Source: Ruegeria atlantica (GTDB lineage: Bacteria; Pseudomonadota; Alphaproteobacteria; Rhodobacterales; Rhodobacteraceae). Taken from it: 64,000 bases of DNA. Where the stretch lies: NCBI RefSeq assembly GCF_013032505.1, contig NZ_WQCG01000001.1, positions 682,001-746,000 on the forward strand. The letters run 5' to 3'. A program made the position numbers and the translations under genes. Positions 27,215-36,226 of the stretch are shown here, piece by piece. The first letter of the stretch is position 1, and each line of letters starts with the position of its first letter. Below the pieces are notes generated by a model, which was not told the DNA's origin, ran no database searches, and saw only the letters and a program-made list of their open reading frames with translations.

Positions 27215-27457
27215 TCAGTCTTGCGACTGATCCGGATCCGCCTGTCCAACGCCCTTGAACACGAATTTGAAGGGCAAGGCCCAAACGACGCCCAGACCGA
27301 TATAGACCAGTAGTTCAAGCCAGATCGGTGGTCGATCGAGCCAATTCACAACCGTCACCACTGCGACGATATAGAGAGGCAACCCAATCAGTAAAAGCGC
27401 CAGAGACCAACGGCGGCGCGCCTTATAGCTGAGGCCTTGTTTCTGCTCTTCTGCCAT
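27215..27457 (-). CDS. DUF2842 small membrane protein
   Basis: An 80-residue protein with a basic N-terminus (SYKARRRW) and two transmembrane helices (about 17-39 and 46-67), the second containing YIGLGVVWALPFKFVFKGV, the mark of the DUF2842 family of alphaproteobacteria. The ATG overlaps the purA stop codon (TGATG), so it is translated with purA. Function unknown. Confidence 0.85.
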   Translation of the reverse strand: MAEEQKQGLSYKARRRWSLALLLIGLPLYIVAVVTVVNWLDRPPIWLELLVYIGLGVVWALPFKFVFKGVGQADPDQSQD

Positions 27458-28749
27458 CAGTCTGCAAACGGATCTGTCACCAGAATGGTGTCATCCCGCT
27501 CCGGGCTGGTGGACAAAAGGGCAACGGGGCAATCGATCAACTCCTCGACGCGGCGCACGTATTTGATGGCATTGGCCGGCAGATCCGCCCAGCTGCGCGC
27601 GCCTTCGGTGGATTCGCTCCAACCCGGCATTTCTTCGTAAATCGGCTTGCAGCGCGCCTGTTGGTCCGCAGCTGTTGGAAGATAGTCCAGTCGTTCGCCG
27701 TCCAACTCATAGCCAACGCAGATTTTCAGGGTCTCGAAACCGTCCAGAACGTCCAGCTTGGTCAGCGAGATACCGTTCACGCCGCTGGTCGCGCAGGTCT
27801 GGCGCACAAGGCAGGCATCAAACCAACCACAGCGCCGCTTACGGCCTGTGGTGGTTCCAAACTCGTGTCCACGCTCACCAAGACGCTGGCCATCGTCATC
27901 ATCCAGCTCGGTCGGGAACGGCCCCTCACCCACCCGGGTGGTATAGGCTTTGACGATGCCCAGAACAAAATCGATCGAACCCGGGCCGATGCCAACCCCG
28001 GTAGATGCCTGACCAGCGATTACGTTGGATGAGGTCACAAAAGGGTAAGTGCCGAAATCAATATCCAGCAACGCCCCCTGCGCGCCTTCGAACAGGATAC
28101 GCTTACCCGCCTTGCGCTTTTCGTTCAGCACTTTCCAGACCGGTGCTGCGAAGGGCAGAATCTGGGGTGCGATCTCTTTCAGCTGAGCGATCAGAGCATT
28201 ACGGTCAATCGGTTCCAGCCCAAGGCCGTTTCGCAGAGCATTGTGGTGAACCAAGGCGCGATCCACTCGCAATTCCAGTGTCGCATCATCAGCCAGATCA
28301 GCCACCCGGATCACGCGGCGGCCAACCTTGTCCTCGTAACACGGTCCAATGCCGCGGCCGGTCGTCCCGATTTTCGCAACCGAGTTTTGGCTTTCACGCG
28401 CCCGATCTAGTTCGCCATGGAACGGCAGGATCAACGGCGTATTCTCAGCAATCATCAGATTTTCAGGGGTGATGTCGACACCCTGAGCCTGAATGGTTCC
28501 GATCTCTTTGATCAGATGCCACGGATCCAGAACCACGCCGTTGCCGATAACGCTCAGCTTGCCACCGCGTACAACGCCAGACGGCAGCGCGTGCAGCTTG
28601 TAGACCTCACCATCGATGACCAGTGTATGACCAGCGTTATGTCCGCCTTGAAAGCGTGCAATCACGTCTGCCCGTTCGCTGAGCCAGTCGACGATCTTGC
28701 CTTTTCCTTCGTCACCCCACTGGGCGCCGACAACAACCACATTGGCCAT
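27457..28749 (-). CDS. purA: Adenylosuccinate synthetase
   Basis: GTP-dependent first step from IMP to AMP. The 430-residue chain has the N-terminal signature [16 protein letters not shown] (with catalytic Asp13), the QGGHNAGHT loop, [31 protein letters not shown], and the C-terminal [13 protein letters not shown]. Length normal. Downstream DUF2842 overlaps by one base. Confidence 0.97.
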   Translation of the reverse strand: MANVVVVGAQWGDEGKGKIVDWLSERADVIARFQGGHNAGHTLVIDGEVYKLHALPSGVVRGGKLSVIGNGVVLDPWHLIKEIGTIQAQGVDITPENLMIAENTPLILPFHGELDRARESQNSVAKIGTTGRGIGPCYEDKVGRRVIRVADLADDATLELRVDRALVHHNALRNGLGLEPIDRNALIAQLKEIAPQILPFAAPVWKVLNEKRKAGKRILFEGAQGALLDIDFGTYPFVTSSNVIAGQASTGVGIGPGSIDFVLGIVKAYTTRVGEGPFPTELDDDDGQRLGERGHEFGTTTGRKRRCGWFDACLVRQTCATSGVNGISLTKLDVLDGFETLKICVGYELDGERLDYLPTAADQQARCKPIYEEMPGWSESTEGARSWADLPANAIKYVRRVEELIDCPVALLSTSPERDDTILVTDPFAD

Positions 28750-28848
28750 ATCAGGTCCTTTTGCGCTGAGTTATCAAACTCGGCTCGTATAACGGGGGGA
28801 ATGCGGTAGGGAAACCGGTAATTCGACGCAGTCGAGCAGTTCCAGTGC

Positions 28849-29184
28849 TTACTCGTCGGTAAGTCGCACCGGATCGCCGTGCGGGGTTGTCAAATACGCG
28901 TCTTCCCATGCGTTTCGCAGCCGGTTTACGGCGTCAGGTGTCGCAGTCCCCTGCTCAGCCAGTAACGTCTCGAGCGTTTCCAGCCACGCGAAAAAGTAAT
29001 CGTCCCCGCCGTTCAACTCACGATCCAGACCGTGGCGTTTCAGGGTGTCCGAGAACCGCGCGGCCCATTCCGGCCAGTCGAACCGTCCGGCCTCGTTTAA
29101 AGCAACCGTCACAGCAAAGACCTGAGCGTGCCAGGGCTCCGCAAAGGCTGGTTCGGGGGCAGTATGAATTATGCAGTCGCTCAT
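28849..29184 (-). CDS. Nitrile hydratase accessory (activator) protein
   Basis: A 111-residue protein of the nitrile hydratase accessory family. It shares the motif EPAFAEPWHAQVFAVTVALNE with the N-terminal half of beta subunits, and then has FDWPEWAARF. In cobalt-type systems such small beta-like proteins bind the alpha subunit and carry out metal insertion and cysteine oxidation by subunit swapping. The ATG at 29184 overlaps the nthB stop (ATGA), completing a three-gene operon nthA-nthB-activator. Confidence 0.9.
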   Translation of the reverse strand: MSDCIIHTAPEPAFAEPWHAQVFAVTVALNEAGRFDWPEWAARFSDTLKRHGLDRELNGGDDYFFAWLETLETLLAEQGTATPDAVNRLRNAWEDAYLTTPHGDPVRLTDE

Positions 29185-29858
29185 GCTGGTTCCAGATAGC
29201 TTTGCCAAAGATCCAAAACGACTTCATCTTGCGGGTGTTCGGGATTGGCCCAAAGCTCGGATGCCGGAAAAACCACGGCGTAAAGCGGCTCGGGGGCGTC
29301 TCCCAACTTATGAGCACTAGAGTCCGGCAGCACATACGTTCCGTGTATCATAAGGATTCGCCCTCTTGCCCCGGTGGCGTACATGGGCAAACGTGTATGC
29401 CCGCCGTCCACAAAGCGGTTCGCGGCTTGACGGGCGGTCACAACTTTTTGCCCCGGCTCAAATTTCACCCGCACATTTGAAGGGCGATCCGCAGGCCCGC
29501 CGCTGGCCAACACTTTTGCAACCGCGTCAGACTTCAACACGCGGCTTGTCAGGGGGTGTTTGTCGCCTGCTGTCTCGCCGCGCAGATCCTCATCTGTCAG
29601 CACGCCTGTTTCGACAAGAAGGTCCGCAAGCCCCGAAATCCACTTTTCGTAATAGGAAAATCGGGCGTAATCCTTGGGCGACAGCCTTTCGCGCGCGTGT
29701 CGGGACACATCAATATTCCACTGCCCAAGCGATCCCGCTGCCAGTGTTACGGCCAATGCCCTTGCATGCCAGTCTTCGGCAAAGACCGGTGCATCTTCGG
29801 GTTCAGGGTGCACAGGCCCATCGCCAAAGCGCCCGCCCATATCGTGAACTCGGGTCAT
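29181..29858 (-). CDS. nthB: Nitrile hydratase beta subunit
   Basis: A 225-residue subunit that, with NthA, converts nitriles to amides. The N-terminus [16 protein letters not shown] is family-typical, followed by the helical [13 protein letters not shown] segment, the [17 protein letters not shown] region, and the beta-barrel C-terminal half with FEPGQKVV and [11 protein letters not shown]. The ATG at 29858 overlaps the nthA stop codon (ATGA). An in-frame upstream start (29996) would lie inside nthA and is rejected. Confidence 0.94.
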   Translation of the reverse strand: MTRVHDMGGRFGDGPVHPEPEDAPVFAEDWHARALAVTLAAGSLGQWNIDVSRHARERLSPKDYARFSYYEKWISGLADLLVETGVLTDEDLRGETAGDKHPLTSRVLKSDAVAKVLASGGPADRPSNVRVKFEPGQKVVTARQAANRFVDGGHTRLPMYATGARGRILMIHGTYVLPDSSAHKLGDAPEPLYAVVFPASELWANPEHPQDEVVLDLWQSYLEPA

Positions 29859-30469
29859 GATGGCTCCTCTGGCAAACCGGTTCCGATCATGCTGTCGCGC
29901 GTGACAAGCCCCACCAATTCGTCTTCGCTCAGGCCATCCGTACCCAAAGGGCGCATTGGAAGTACAAGGTACCGTACCTCGGCAGTCGAATCCCAAACAC
30001 GAACCGATGACGTTGTGGGCAAGGTCACCCCAAACTCTGCCAGCACCTTGCGGGGCTCACGTACTGCCCGCGCGCGATAGGCATCGGATTTATACCAACC
30101 TGGCGGAATCCCAAGCAGCGGCCACGGGTAACAGCTGCACAGGGTGCAAACGACCATGTTGTGCTGTTCGGGCGTGTTTTCGACGACAACCATGTGCTCG
30201 CCCTGACGCCCGTAAAAACCCAGATCGGCGACCACCGAAGTGGCATCTTTCAGCAACTCGGCTTTGAATTCCGGATCAACCCAGGCTTTGGCGACGACGC
30301 GTGCGCCGTTCTGAGGACCAATCTTGTTCTGATAGGTATCGATGATCTCATCCAATGCCGCAGGATCAATCAGACCCTTGCGCGTTAGAATCGTTTCCAG
30401 CGCCTTTACGCGAAGCGCAGGATCGGGCGGCAAAAGGGCGTGCGGGTGGTCGTGATCGTCATGTGGCAT
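29855..30469 (-). CDS. nthA: Nitrile hydratase alpha subunit, cobalt type
   Basis: Catalytic subunit of 204 residues. The metal-binding loop reads [10 protein letters not shown] with Cys108, Cys111, Ser112 and Cys113. Thr (not Ser) after the first Cys is the mark of cobalt-containing enzymes. In the family two of these cysteines are oxidised to sulfinic and sulfenic acids. The N-terminus is His/Asp-rich ([15 protein letters not shown]), possibly a metal-gathering tail. Conserved downstream elements [21 protein letters not shown] and [18 protein letters not shown] are present. First gene of the operon; the promoter must lie in the 150 bp shared with divergent secG. Confidence 0.95.
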   Translation of the reverse strand: MPHDDHDHPHALLPPDPALRVKALETILTRKGLIDPAALDEIIDTYQNKIGPQNGARVVAKAWVDPEFKAELLKDATSVVADLGFYGRQGEHMVVVENTPEQHNMVVCTLCSCYPWPLLGIPPGWYKSDAYRARAVREPRKVLAEFGVTLPTTSSVRVWDSTAEVRYLVLPMRPLGTDGLSEDELVGLVTRDSMIGTGLPEEPS

Positions 30470-30619
30470 GGCCGCAGCCTGCGCGAGTTACAACCTTGCT
30501 GTCCAGTCCCTTTGCCGTGATCTGAAACATCACCGATCTTGATGCCAACTCCTCCCTTGCCCCCGCTGGCAAACTTGCATAGATACCACGCGATACACGC
30601 CACGCTGTACAGGAACACC

Positions 30620-30985
30620 ATGGAAAACGTCGTTCTCATCATCCACCTCCTCCTGGCCCTGGGCCTGATTGCCGTTGTTCTGATGCAGCGGTCCGAAGGC
30701 GGTGGCCTTGGCATGGGTGGCGGTGGTGGCGGAGCCATGACCGGACGCGCAGCAGCGACCGCTCTGGGCAAGGTGACGTGGATCCTGGCTGCATGTTTCA
30801 TCGTGACTTCAATCACGCTGACCATTTTGGCCGCACAGAAATCCTCGGGCAGCTCGGTAATTGACCGTTTGGGCGTTCCTGCGCCTGCACCGACCGAGGA
30901 AAGCACACCGGCGGTTCCGTCGGCTGACGATCTGCTGCCTCCGGCAGAGGGCGACAACGCGCCGCTGATCCCACAGGCCAACTGA
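30620..30985 (+). CDS. secG: Preprotein translocase subunit SecG
   Basis: Accessory subunit of the SecYEG channel. The 121-residue protein has two transmembrane helices (about 4-22 and 52-72). The loop between them contains the family pattern VLMQRSEGGGLGMGGGGG and RAAATALGKVTWILA. A Pro/Ala/acidic C-terminal tail is usual in alphaproteobacteria. Start at ATG 30620 (AGGAACACC leader). Confidence 0.94.
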   Translation: MENVVLIIHLLLALGLIAVVLMQRSEGGGLGMGGGGGGAMTGRAAATALGKVTWILAACFIVTSITLTILAAQKSSGSSVIDRLGVPAPAPTEESTPAVPSADDLLPPAEGDNAPLIPQAN

Positions 30986-31038
30986 TCCACAAAACCTAGA
31001 AACTTGAAAGAGGACTGCAACAGCATCTTGCGGTTCTC

Positions 31039-31067
31039 TTGCGCTATGGGCGCGAATCCTTTATATG
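31039..31067 (+). promoter_or_regulatory. Putative sigma-70 promoter of pyrG
   Basis: TTGCGC (31039-31044) and TATATG (31062-31067) with a 17-bp spacer, 77 bp upstream of the pyrG start. Assigned by pattern only. Confidence 0.45.
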
Positions 31068-31143
31068 TGAAGTCCCGTGGTGCAGCGGTTTTTCGGAACC
31101 GTCGGGCAGCTGATTTTGACGTCTCACGGGAGCAGCCGAAAAC

Positions 31144-32787
31144 ATGGCGCGTTTTATTTTCATCACTGGTGGTGTGGTTTCGTCTTTGGGCAAAGGACTG
31201 GCTTCGGCGGCTTTGGGCGCGCTGTTGCAGGCCCGGGGATATTCGGTGCGTTTACGCAAGCTGGACCCCTATCTGAACGTCGATCCGGGTACGATGTCGC
31301 CATTTGAACATGGCGAAGTATTCGTAACTGATGACGGAGCCGAAACCGATCTGGACCTTGGCCATTATGAACGGTTTACGGGCGTTGCCGCACGCAAGAC
31401 CGACTCGGTTAGTTCGGGTCGGATCTATTCCAACGTGCTCGAGAAAGAGCGCCGCGGCGATTACCTCGGCAAAACAATTCAGGTGATCCCTCACGTCACC
31501 AACGAGATCAAAGATTTCATCGCCATCGGTGAGGATGAGGTCGATTTCATGCTTTGCGAAATCGGCGGCACCGTCGGCGATATCGAAGGTCTGCCCTTCT
31601 TCGAGGCCATCCGCCAGTTCAGTCAGGACAAGCCGCGTGGCCAGTGCCTGTTTATGCACCTGACGCTGCTGCCTTACATCAAAGCCTCCGGTGAGCTGAA
31701 AACCAAACCAACCCAACACTCGGTCAAGGAACTGCGTTCGATTGGCCTGGCGCCCGATATTCTGGTTTGCCGCTCGGAAGGCCCGATCCCGACGAAAGAG
31801 CGTGAGAAACTTGCTCTGTTCTGTAACGTCCGCCCCGATAGCGTGATCGCAGCGCAGGATTTGTCGACTATCTACGACGCTCCGCTGGCCTATCACCGCG
31901 AGGGTCTGGATCAGGCCGTTTTGGACGCGTTCCAGATCAGCCCTGCCCCCAAACCCGATCTTGCCAAGTGGGAGGACGTAAGCGACCGCATCCACAACGC
32001 CGAAGGCGAAGTGAAGGTTGCCATCGTCGGAAAATATACCCAGCTTGAAGACGCCTATAAGTCGATCGCCGAGGCCCTGACACATGGTGGCATGGCCAAT
32101 CGGGTTCGCGTCAAGGTCGAATGGGTCGACGCCGAGGTGTTCGATACTGAAGACGCTGCCCCTCATCTGGAAGGGTTCCACGCGATCCTTGTCCCCGGCG
32201 GATTTGGCGAACGCGGCACCGAAGGCAAGATCAAGGCAGCCCAATACGCACGCGAACACAAGGTTCCCTATCTTGGCATCTGCCTAGGTATGCAGATGGC
32301 CGTGATCGAAGCTGCGCGAAATGCGGCAGGGATCACCGAAGCAGGTTCGGAAGAATTCGACCACGAGGCCGGGAAAAAGCGTTTTGAACCAGTTGTTTAC
32401 CACCTGAAAGAGTGGGTCCAGGGCAACCACAAGGTCGAACGTAAGGTCGGTGACGATAAAGGCGGCACAATGCGTTTGGGTGCGTATGACGCAGTTCTGG
32501 CCGATGGCTCAAAAGTGGCCGAGGTGTATGGCGGCACCAATATCGAAGAACGCCACCGGCACCGCTATGAGGTGGACATCAAGTATCGCGACAAGCTGGA
32601 AAAAGCTGGCCTGAACTTCTCGGGTATGTCTCCTGATGGCCGTCTGCCAGAAATCGTAGAATGGTCGGATCACCCGTGGTTCATCGGCGTACAGTACCAT
32701 CCGGAACTGAAGTCCAAGCCATTTGATCCACACCCCCTGTTCCGCGACTTTGTCCGCGCAGCGAAAGACACCTCGCGCCTCGTTTAA
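31144..32787 (+). CDS. pyrG: CTP synthase
   Basis: Makes CTP from UTP using glutamine and ATP. The 547 residues comprise the N-terminal synthetase domain ([38 protein letters not shown]) and the C-terminal class I glutamine amidotransferase domain. The latter has the nucleophile cysteine in YLGICLGMQ (about residue 380) and the His/Glu pair in QYHPEL near residue 519. Length normal. Preceded by secG on the same strand with a 158-bp gap holding its own probable promoter. Confidence 0.97.
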   Translation: MARFIFITGGVVSSLGKGLASAALGALLQARGYSVRLRKLDPYLNVDPGTMSPFEHGEVFVTDDGAETDLDLGHYERFTGVAARKTDSVSSGRIYSNVLEKERRGDYLGKTIQVIPHVTNEIKDFIAIGEDEVDFMLCEIGGTVGDIEGLPFFEAIRQFSQDKPRGQCLFMHLTLLPYIKASGELKTKPTQHSVKELRSIGLAPDILVCRSEGPIPTKEREKLALFCNVRPDSVIAAQDLSTIYDAPLAYHREGLDQAVLDAFQISPAPKPDLAKWEDVSDRIHNAEGEVKVAIVGKYTQLEDAYKSIAEALTHGGMANRVRVKVEWVDAEVFDTEDAAPHLEGFHAILVPGGFGERGTEGKIKAAQYAREHKVPYLGICLGMQMAVIEAARNAAGITEAGSEEFDHEAGKKRFEPVVYHLKEWVQGNHKVERKVGDDKGGTMRLGAYDAVLADGSKVAEVYGGTNIEERHRHRYEVDIKYRDKLEKAGLNFSGMSPDGRLPEIVEWSDHPWFIGVQYHPELKSKPFDPHPLFRDFVRAAKDTSRLV

Positions 32788-32808
32788 GTGGTGTCTGTGT
32801 CGGACTGT

Positions 32809-32832
32809 CACCCCGCATTGTCTTGCGGGGTG
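32809..32832 (+). terminator. Hairpin downstream of pyrG
   Basis: CACCCCGCA (32809-32817) pairs with TGCGGGGTG (32824-32832) across a 6-nt loop, 22 bp after the pyrG stop. The following sequence has no T-run. Confidence 0.55.
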
Positions 32833-32910
32833 TAACCTCCTAACTATTTGAATAAGCAGGTCCGCCTGCGGTGCGCCTTAGATGCAGTTCAAAGATTTAG
32901 GAGATTTCAG

Positions 32911-33393
32911 ATGAGCAACGCGACAACGATAACAAACCTCCAACAAGCGCTTCACATGGAAATGACCGCAGCGCATCAATACCAGCTGCATTCGCATGTA
33001 CTGAACGATTGGGGTTTGGACATACTGGCCGAGAAGATGCGCGGCGAGATGCAGGAAGAGTTGGGGCACTCGGATGCCTATATCGAACGCATCCTGTTTC
33101 TGGGGGCCAAACCAGAGCTTGAGCTTCAAAAAAGCCCCAAGGCGGCGGACAGTCTCGAAGAGATGTTTACCGCGGACCTGAAGGATGAAATGGAAGCCAT
33201 CGACTTCTACACCCAAGCTGCAGCACAAGCGGCCGAGGCTGGGGACGTCGGAACCCGAACCCTGTTTGAGCGAATATTGCTGGAGGAAGAAGGCCACAAG
33301 GCGTGGCTGGAGACCGAGTTGTCGCTGCTCAAGCGACTGGGTGAGCCGGCGTTCAGCGCCCGATACGTGTCGAGCACAGCCAGCGAAGACTGA
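32911..33393 (+). CDS. Bacterioferritin-like protein lacking the haem-ligand Met
   Basis: A 160-residue four-helix ferritin-like protein. Aligned by eye to bacterioferritin, all six diiron ligands are in place: Glu17, Glu50, His53, Glu93, Glu126 and His129. In true bacterioferritins the residue just after the second ligand (Met52) binds haem across the subunit interface; here it is Leu51 (EELGH instead of EMKH). The protein probably stores or oxidises iron without haem, or acts as a Bfr-like or Dps-like partner. ATG at 32911 follows AGGAGATTTCAG. An intrinsic terminator follows at 33430. Confidence 0.85.
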   Translation: MSNATTITNLQQALHMEMTAAHQYQLHSHVLNDWGLDILAEKMRGEMQEELGHSDAYIERILFLGAKPELELQKSPKAADSLEEMFTADLKDEMEAIDFYTQAAAQAAEAGDVGTRTLFERILLEEEGHKAWLETELSLLKRLGEPAFSARYVSSTASED

Positions 33394-33429
33394 TTTCTCA
33401 GCGGCTAATCTCATCACGTCGCAAAAATC

Positions 33430-33454
33430 GGGCCAACAAACGTTGGCCCTTTTT
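33430..33454 (+). terminator. Intrinsic terminator of the bacterioferritin-like gene
   Basis: GGGCCAAC (33430-33437), AAAC loop, GTTGGCCC (33442-33449) then TTTTT; 36 bp after the stop codon. Confidence 0.92.
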
Positions 33455-33553
33455 CATTCGTCACCGCAAAGTGACGGCGTTCAGTAAGAAAACACTACTC
33501 GGGTTAAGTTCCTCATGGTTACTGTGGGGCAAATAACGACAGGAGTGGCCGAA

Positions 33554-34330
33554 ATGACCGATCAAATCCAACGCGCTGAAACCTTTGCGGCCCTACACAG
33601 AAAGGGCGATCCGGTCATCCTCTATAACATCTGGGACGCGGGCAGCGCCGGTGCTGTGCGGGATGCGGGTGCCAAGGCTGTGGCGACCGGCAGCGCGCCA
33701 GTGGCAATGGCGCAAGGATTTGGCGACGGCCAGAATATCCCCTTGGATGTCGCCCTGGACAACGCCCGCCGAATCGTAAGCGCCGTTGATCTTCCTGTCT
33801 CATTGGATTTCGAGGGGGCCTATGCCGAGGACGCGGTGGGGGTTATCGCCAATGTCCAGAGCGCGCTTGAGACTGGTGTTGTCGGCTTCAACTTCGAAGA
33901 CCAGATTGTCGGCACCAAGGACCTGTACGATATCGAAACCCAAGCGGCCCGCGTTAGCGCAATGCGCGAAGGCTGTGACGTTGCTGGAGTCCCCGCATTT
34001 ATCAACGCCCGAACCGACATCTTCCTGAAGGCTGCGCCGGACACCCACGACGAGGCAATGCTAGACGATGCCATGGCCCGTGCCAAAGCTTACGCCGACG
34101 CGGGCGCCAGCGGGTTTTTCGCACCGGGTCTCAAAGACGAAGGCATGATCGCCCGGCTTTGCGATTCGACTGATTTGCCTGTGAACATCATCGCCCTGCC
34201 CGGTACTCCGGATACTGCGACGCTTGCAGCGCTGGGTGTTGCCCGGATCAGTTATGGACCAGTGCCGTACCGCCAGATGCTAGGCTGGTTCCAGGAACAG
34301 GCGAAACAGGCGCTGCGTTCCGGGGCCTAG
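33554..34330 (+). CDS. Isocitrate lyase / PEP mutase family protein
   Basis: A 258-residue TIM-barrel protein of the isocitrate lyase/phosphoenolpyruvate mutase superfamily. Visible family elements are NIWDAGSAGAVRDAGAKAVAT, DFEGAYAED (metal-binding acids), NFEDQ, and INARTDIF. The KKCGH loop of isocitrate lyase is absent, so glyoxylate-cycle activity is unlikely; PEP mutase, oxaloacetate hydrolase or 2-methylisocitrate-lyase-like C-C lyase chemistry are all possible. The ATG at 33554 has AGGAGTGGCCGAA upstream. Monocistronic. Confidence 0.85.
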   Translation: MTDQIQRAETFAALHRKGDPVILYNIWDAGSAGAVRDAGAKAVATGSAPVAMAQGFGDGQNIPLDVALDNARRIVSAVDLPVSLDFEGAYAEDAVGVIANVQSALETGVVGFNFEDQIVGTKDLYDIETQAARVSAMREGCDVAGVPAFINARTDIFLKAAPDTHDEAMLDDAMARAKAYADAGASGFFAPGLKDEGMIARLCDSTDLPVNIIALPGTPDTATLAALGVARISYGPVPYRQMLGWFQEQAKQALRSGA

Positions 34331-34444
34331 CCAGCCAGCGGGCAGATACCGATACAAGCGGATACCGGCAAAGTTGTGACCATTCACGGCTATGACGGGT
34401 AGTCAAAGCTTGGCGGCCCACAAAATATGGAATAACCTCGCGGT

Positions 34445-34894
34445 ATGTTGAAAAAATTCCTTCAGGCGTTCCGCCCGCCACAACACGATCATTTGCCTGA
34501 CCCCGATGCCGAACTGGCCTTGGGTGCTTTGATGGTGCGCGTGGCGCAGGCTGATCGGGACTACAAGCTGGAAGAAATCAGCTTGATCGACCGCATCCTT
34601 GCGCGGCTCTACCAGCACAACGCGATTGAAGCCGCCAAGGTCCGTGCCACCTGTGAAAAGTTGCACGCCGCTGCGCCCGACACCGATACGTTCGGCAAGT
34701 TGATCCGCGAAACGACGGACCTGCAAGAACGTCTGGCGGCGCTGGATGCCTTGTGGGAAGTCGTTCTCGCCGACGGTAATTCGGACGAAGGTGAAATGAA
34801 GATCGTCGAAGAGGCCCGAATTGCCATGGGCCTGAGCTTTAAAGACAGCCAAAATGCGCATGAACGGGTACAAACGCGCTTGGATCAAAAGTAG
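34445..34894 (+). CDS. TerB-family protein (first of tandem pair)
   Basis: A 149-residue all-helical TerB-like domain. The pattern DPDAELALGALMVRVAQAD, DYKLEEISLIDR, and LWEVVLADGNSDEGE resembles the tellurite-resistance TerB fold, in which acidic residues bind a divalent metal. It is a paralogue of the next gene: the segments around RVAQADRDY / RIARSDNDY and ALWEVVLADG / AMWSVALADG align throughout. It begins an apparent three-gene operon with a second TerB and a PhnD-like protein. No other ter genes are present. Confidence 0.82.
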   Translation: MLKKFLQAFRPPQHDHLPDPDAELALGALMVRVAQADRDYKLEEISLIDRILARLYQHNAIEAAKVRATCEKLHAAAPDTDTFGKLIRETTDLQERLAALDALWEVVLADGNSDEGEMKIVEEARIAMGLSFKDSQNAHERVQTRLDQK

Positions 34895-34914
34895 TCCGCT
34901 TCTATATCGATCTT

Positions 34915-35352
34915 ATGTTCAGCGATTTTCTCTCCCGACTCACGCAGCCTCAGCCTGACCCGCTTGCCGATAGCGACGCGCGTCTGGCCCTGACGGCCCT
35001 TCTGGTGCGCATCGCCCGGTCCGACAACGATTACGCCGACAGTGAAATGGCACGAATCGATCGGATATCGACGGAACGGTATGGCCTGTCCCCTTTTGAG
35101 GCCGCAGCCTTGCGCGCCCGTGCTGAGGATCTTGAAGCCGAAGCCCCCGATACAGTCCGCTTTACCCGCGCTATCAAAGAGGCCGTCGCCTACGACGACC
35201 GCCTGGCCGTGGTTCAGGCGATGTGGTCGGTTGCACTGGCTGACGGCCATCGCACCGGCGAAGAAGATTCGCTGCTGCGTCTGGTGGTTAGCCTGTTGGG
35301 TGTCAGCGACGTCGATTCTGCTCTTGCCCGGCAAAAGGCAGCCAAATCGTGA
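34915..35352 (+). CDS. TerB-family protein (second of tandem pair)
   Basis: A 145-residue paralogue of the preceding gene, 20 bp downstream. It keeps the opening ARLALTALLVRIARSD, the metal-type DYADSEMARIDR stretch, EAPDT, and MWSVALADGHRTGEEDSLL. The stop codon overlaps the GTG start of the PhnD-like gene (GTGA), so translation is coupled. Cytoplasmic; no signal or membrane segment. Confidence 0.82.
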   Translation: MFSDFLSRLTQPQPDPLADSDARLALTALLVRIARSDNDYADSEMARIDRISTERYGLSPFEAAALRARAEDLEAEAPDTVRFTRAIKEAVAYDDRLAVVQAMWSVALADGHRTGEEDSLLRLVVSLLGVSDVDSALARQKAAKS

Positions 35353-36101
35353 TTGCTATGCTGGGCATGTACGACATGCCCGCGCTGCAATCTGCCAACG
35401 ATCGCTTTTGGTCGTTGATTCGAGGACATCTCGGCTTTGGCCCAATGCATCTGACTAGAGACGTCGATTTCTGGGATGTCTGGCACAGCCCTGATCTTGT
35501 TTTTTCCCAAACCTGCGGCATGCCTTATCGCACACGTTTGCATGGAAAAGTTCAGCTTATCGGTACACCGGACTATGGTTTGGCCGGATGCCCGGCGGGC
35601 TTCTACCGCTCGATTATCGTTGCCCGAAAAGACGATACCCGAGGTCTGGATCAGCTTGCCAACGGTACTTTTGCCTTCAATGAGGCGCTTTCGCAGTCCG
35701 GCTGGGCCGCACCCATGGTCCATCTATCCCGGCATAGCCGCCTTCCAAGTGCCGTGTTGGAAACCGGCGGTCATGCCCTTTCGGCAACTGCCGTGAAGGA
35801 CGGCCGCGCGGATTATGCCGCGCTGGATGCACTGACCTGGGAACTGCTCAAAGAACATTCGAGTTTGGGCGACGAGCTCCGCGAGGTCGCCGCAACCGAT
35901 CCTTCGCCTGCCCTGCCCTATATCACGGCCAACGGTCAGGATGTGCCCGAGGTTGCACTGGCAGTTCGCGCGGCAATCAACGATTTGTCATCCGCAGATC
36001 GAAAGCTGCTGCACCTGCGCGGTCTGGTCGCTATTCCGGTGGAGCATTACCTTGCTGTTCCCAACCCCTCCTCCAAGGCTGCCGTTTTGCTCGATCCGTG
36101 A
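35349..36101 (+). CDS. PhnD-like substrate-binding-fold protein without signal peptide
   Basis: A 250-residue type 2 periplasmic-binding fold of the phosphonate/phosphate-binding (PhnD) group: MYDMPALQSANDRFW, FSQTCGMPYRTRL, GTPDYGLAGCPAGFYRSIIV, and FNEALSQSGWAA. No signal peptide or lipobox precedes the domain: the chain starts at its first strand from GTG 35349, which overlaps the stop of the second TerB gene. It therefore should stay in the cytoplasm, and no permease or ATPase of its family is adjacent. The amino acid ABC transporter 125 bp downstream has its own binding protein. Role unknown; an intracellular ligand sensor or an enzyme are possible. Confidence 0.83.
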   Translation: MIAMLGMYDMPALQSANDRFWSLIRGHLGFGPMHLTRDVDFWDVWHSPDLVFSQTCGMPYRTRLHGKVQLIGTPDYGLAGCPAGFYRSIIVARKDDTRGLDQLANGTFAFNEALSQSGWAAPMVHLSRHSRLPSAVLETGGHALSATAVKDGRADYAALDALTWELLKEHSSLGDELREVAATDPSPALPYITANGQDVPEVALAVRAAINDLSSADRKLLHLRGLVAIPVEHYLAVPNPSSKAAVLLDP

Positions 36102-36226
36102 CCACTTTGGTCAGAACGTCTGGTCAATTTGACAGTTTATAGCCTGTTCCGTGTCATTTGCGCATTGCATTGCACTGAATTTTCAGCCCTAGTACCGCAC
36201 CAACACCAATAACAACTGGACCACCC

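Noticed and set aside
31252..32259. Minus-strand frame of 335 codons inside pyrG
   Set aside because: Lies entirely opposite the CTP synthase gene and shows no protein family features.
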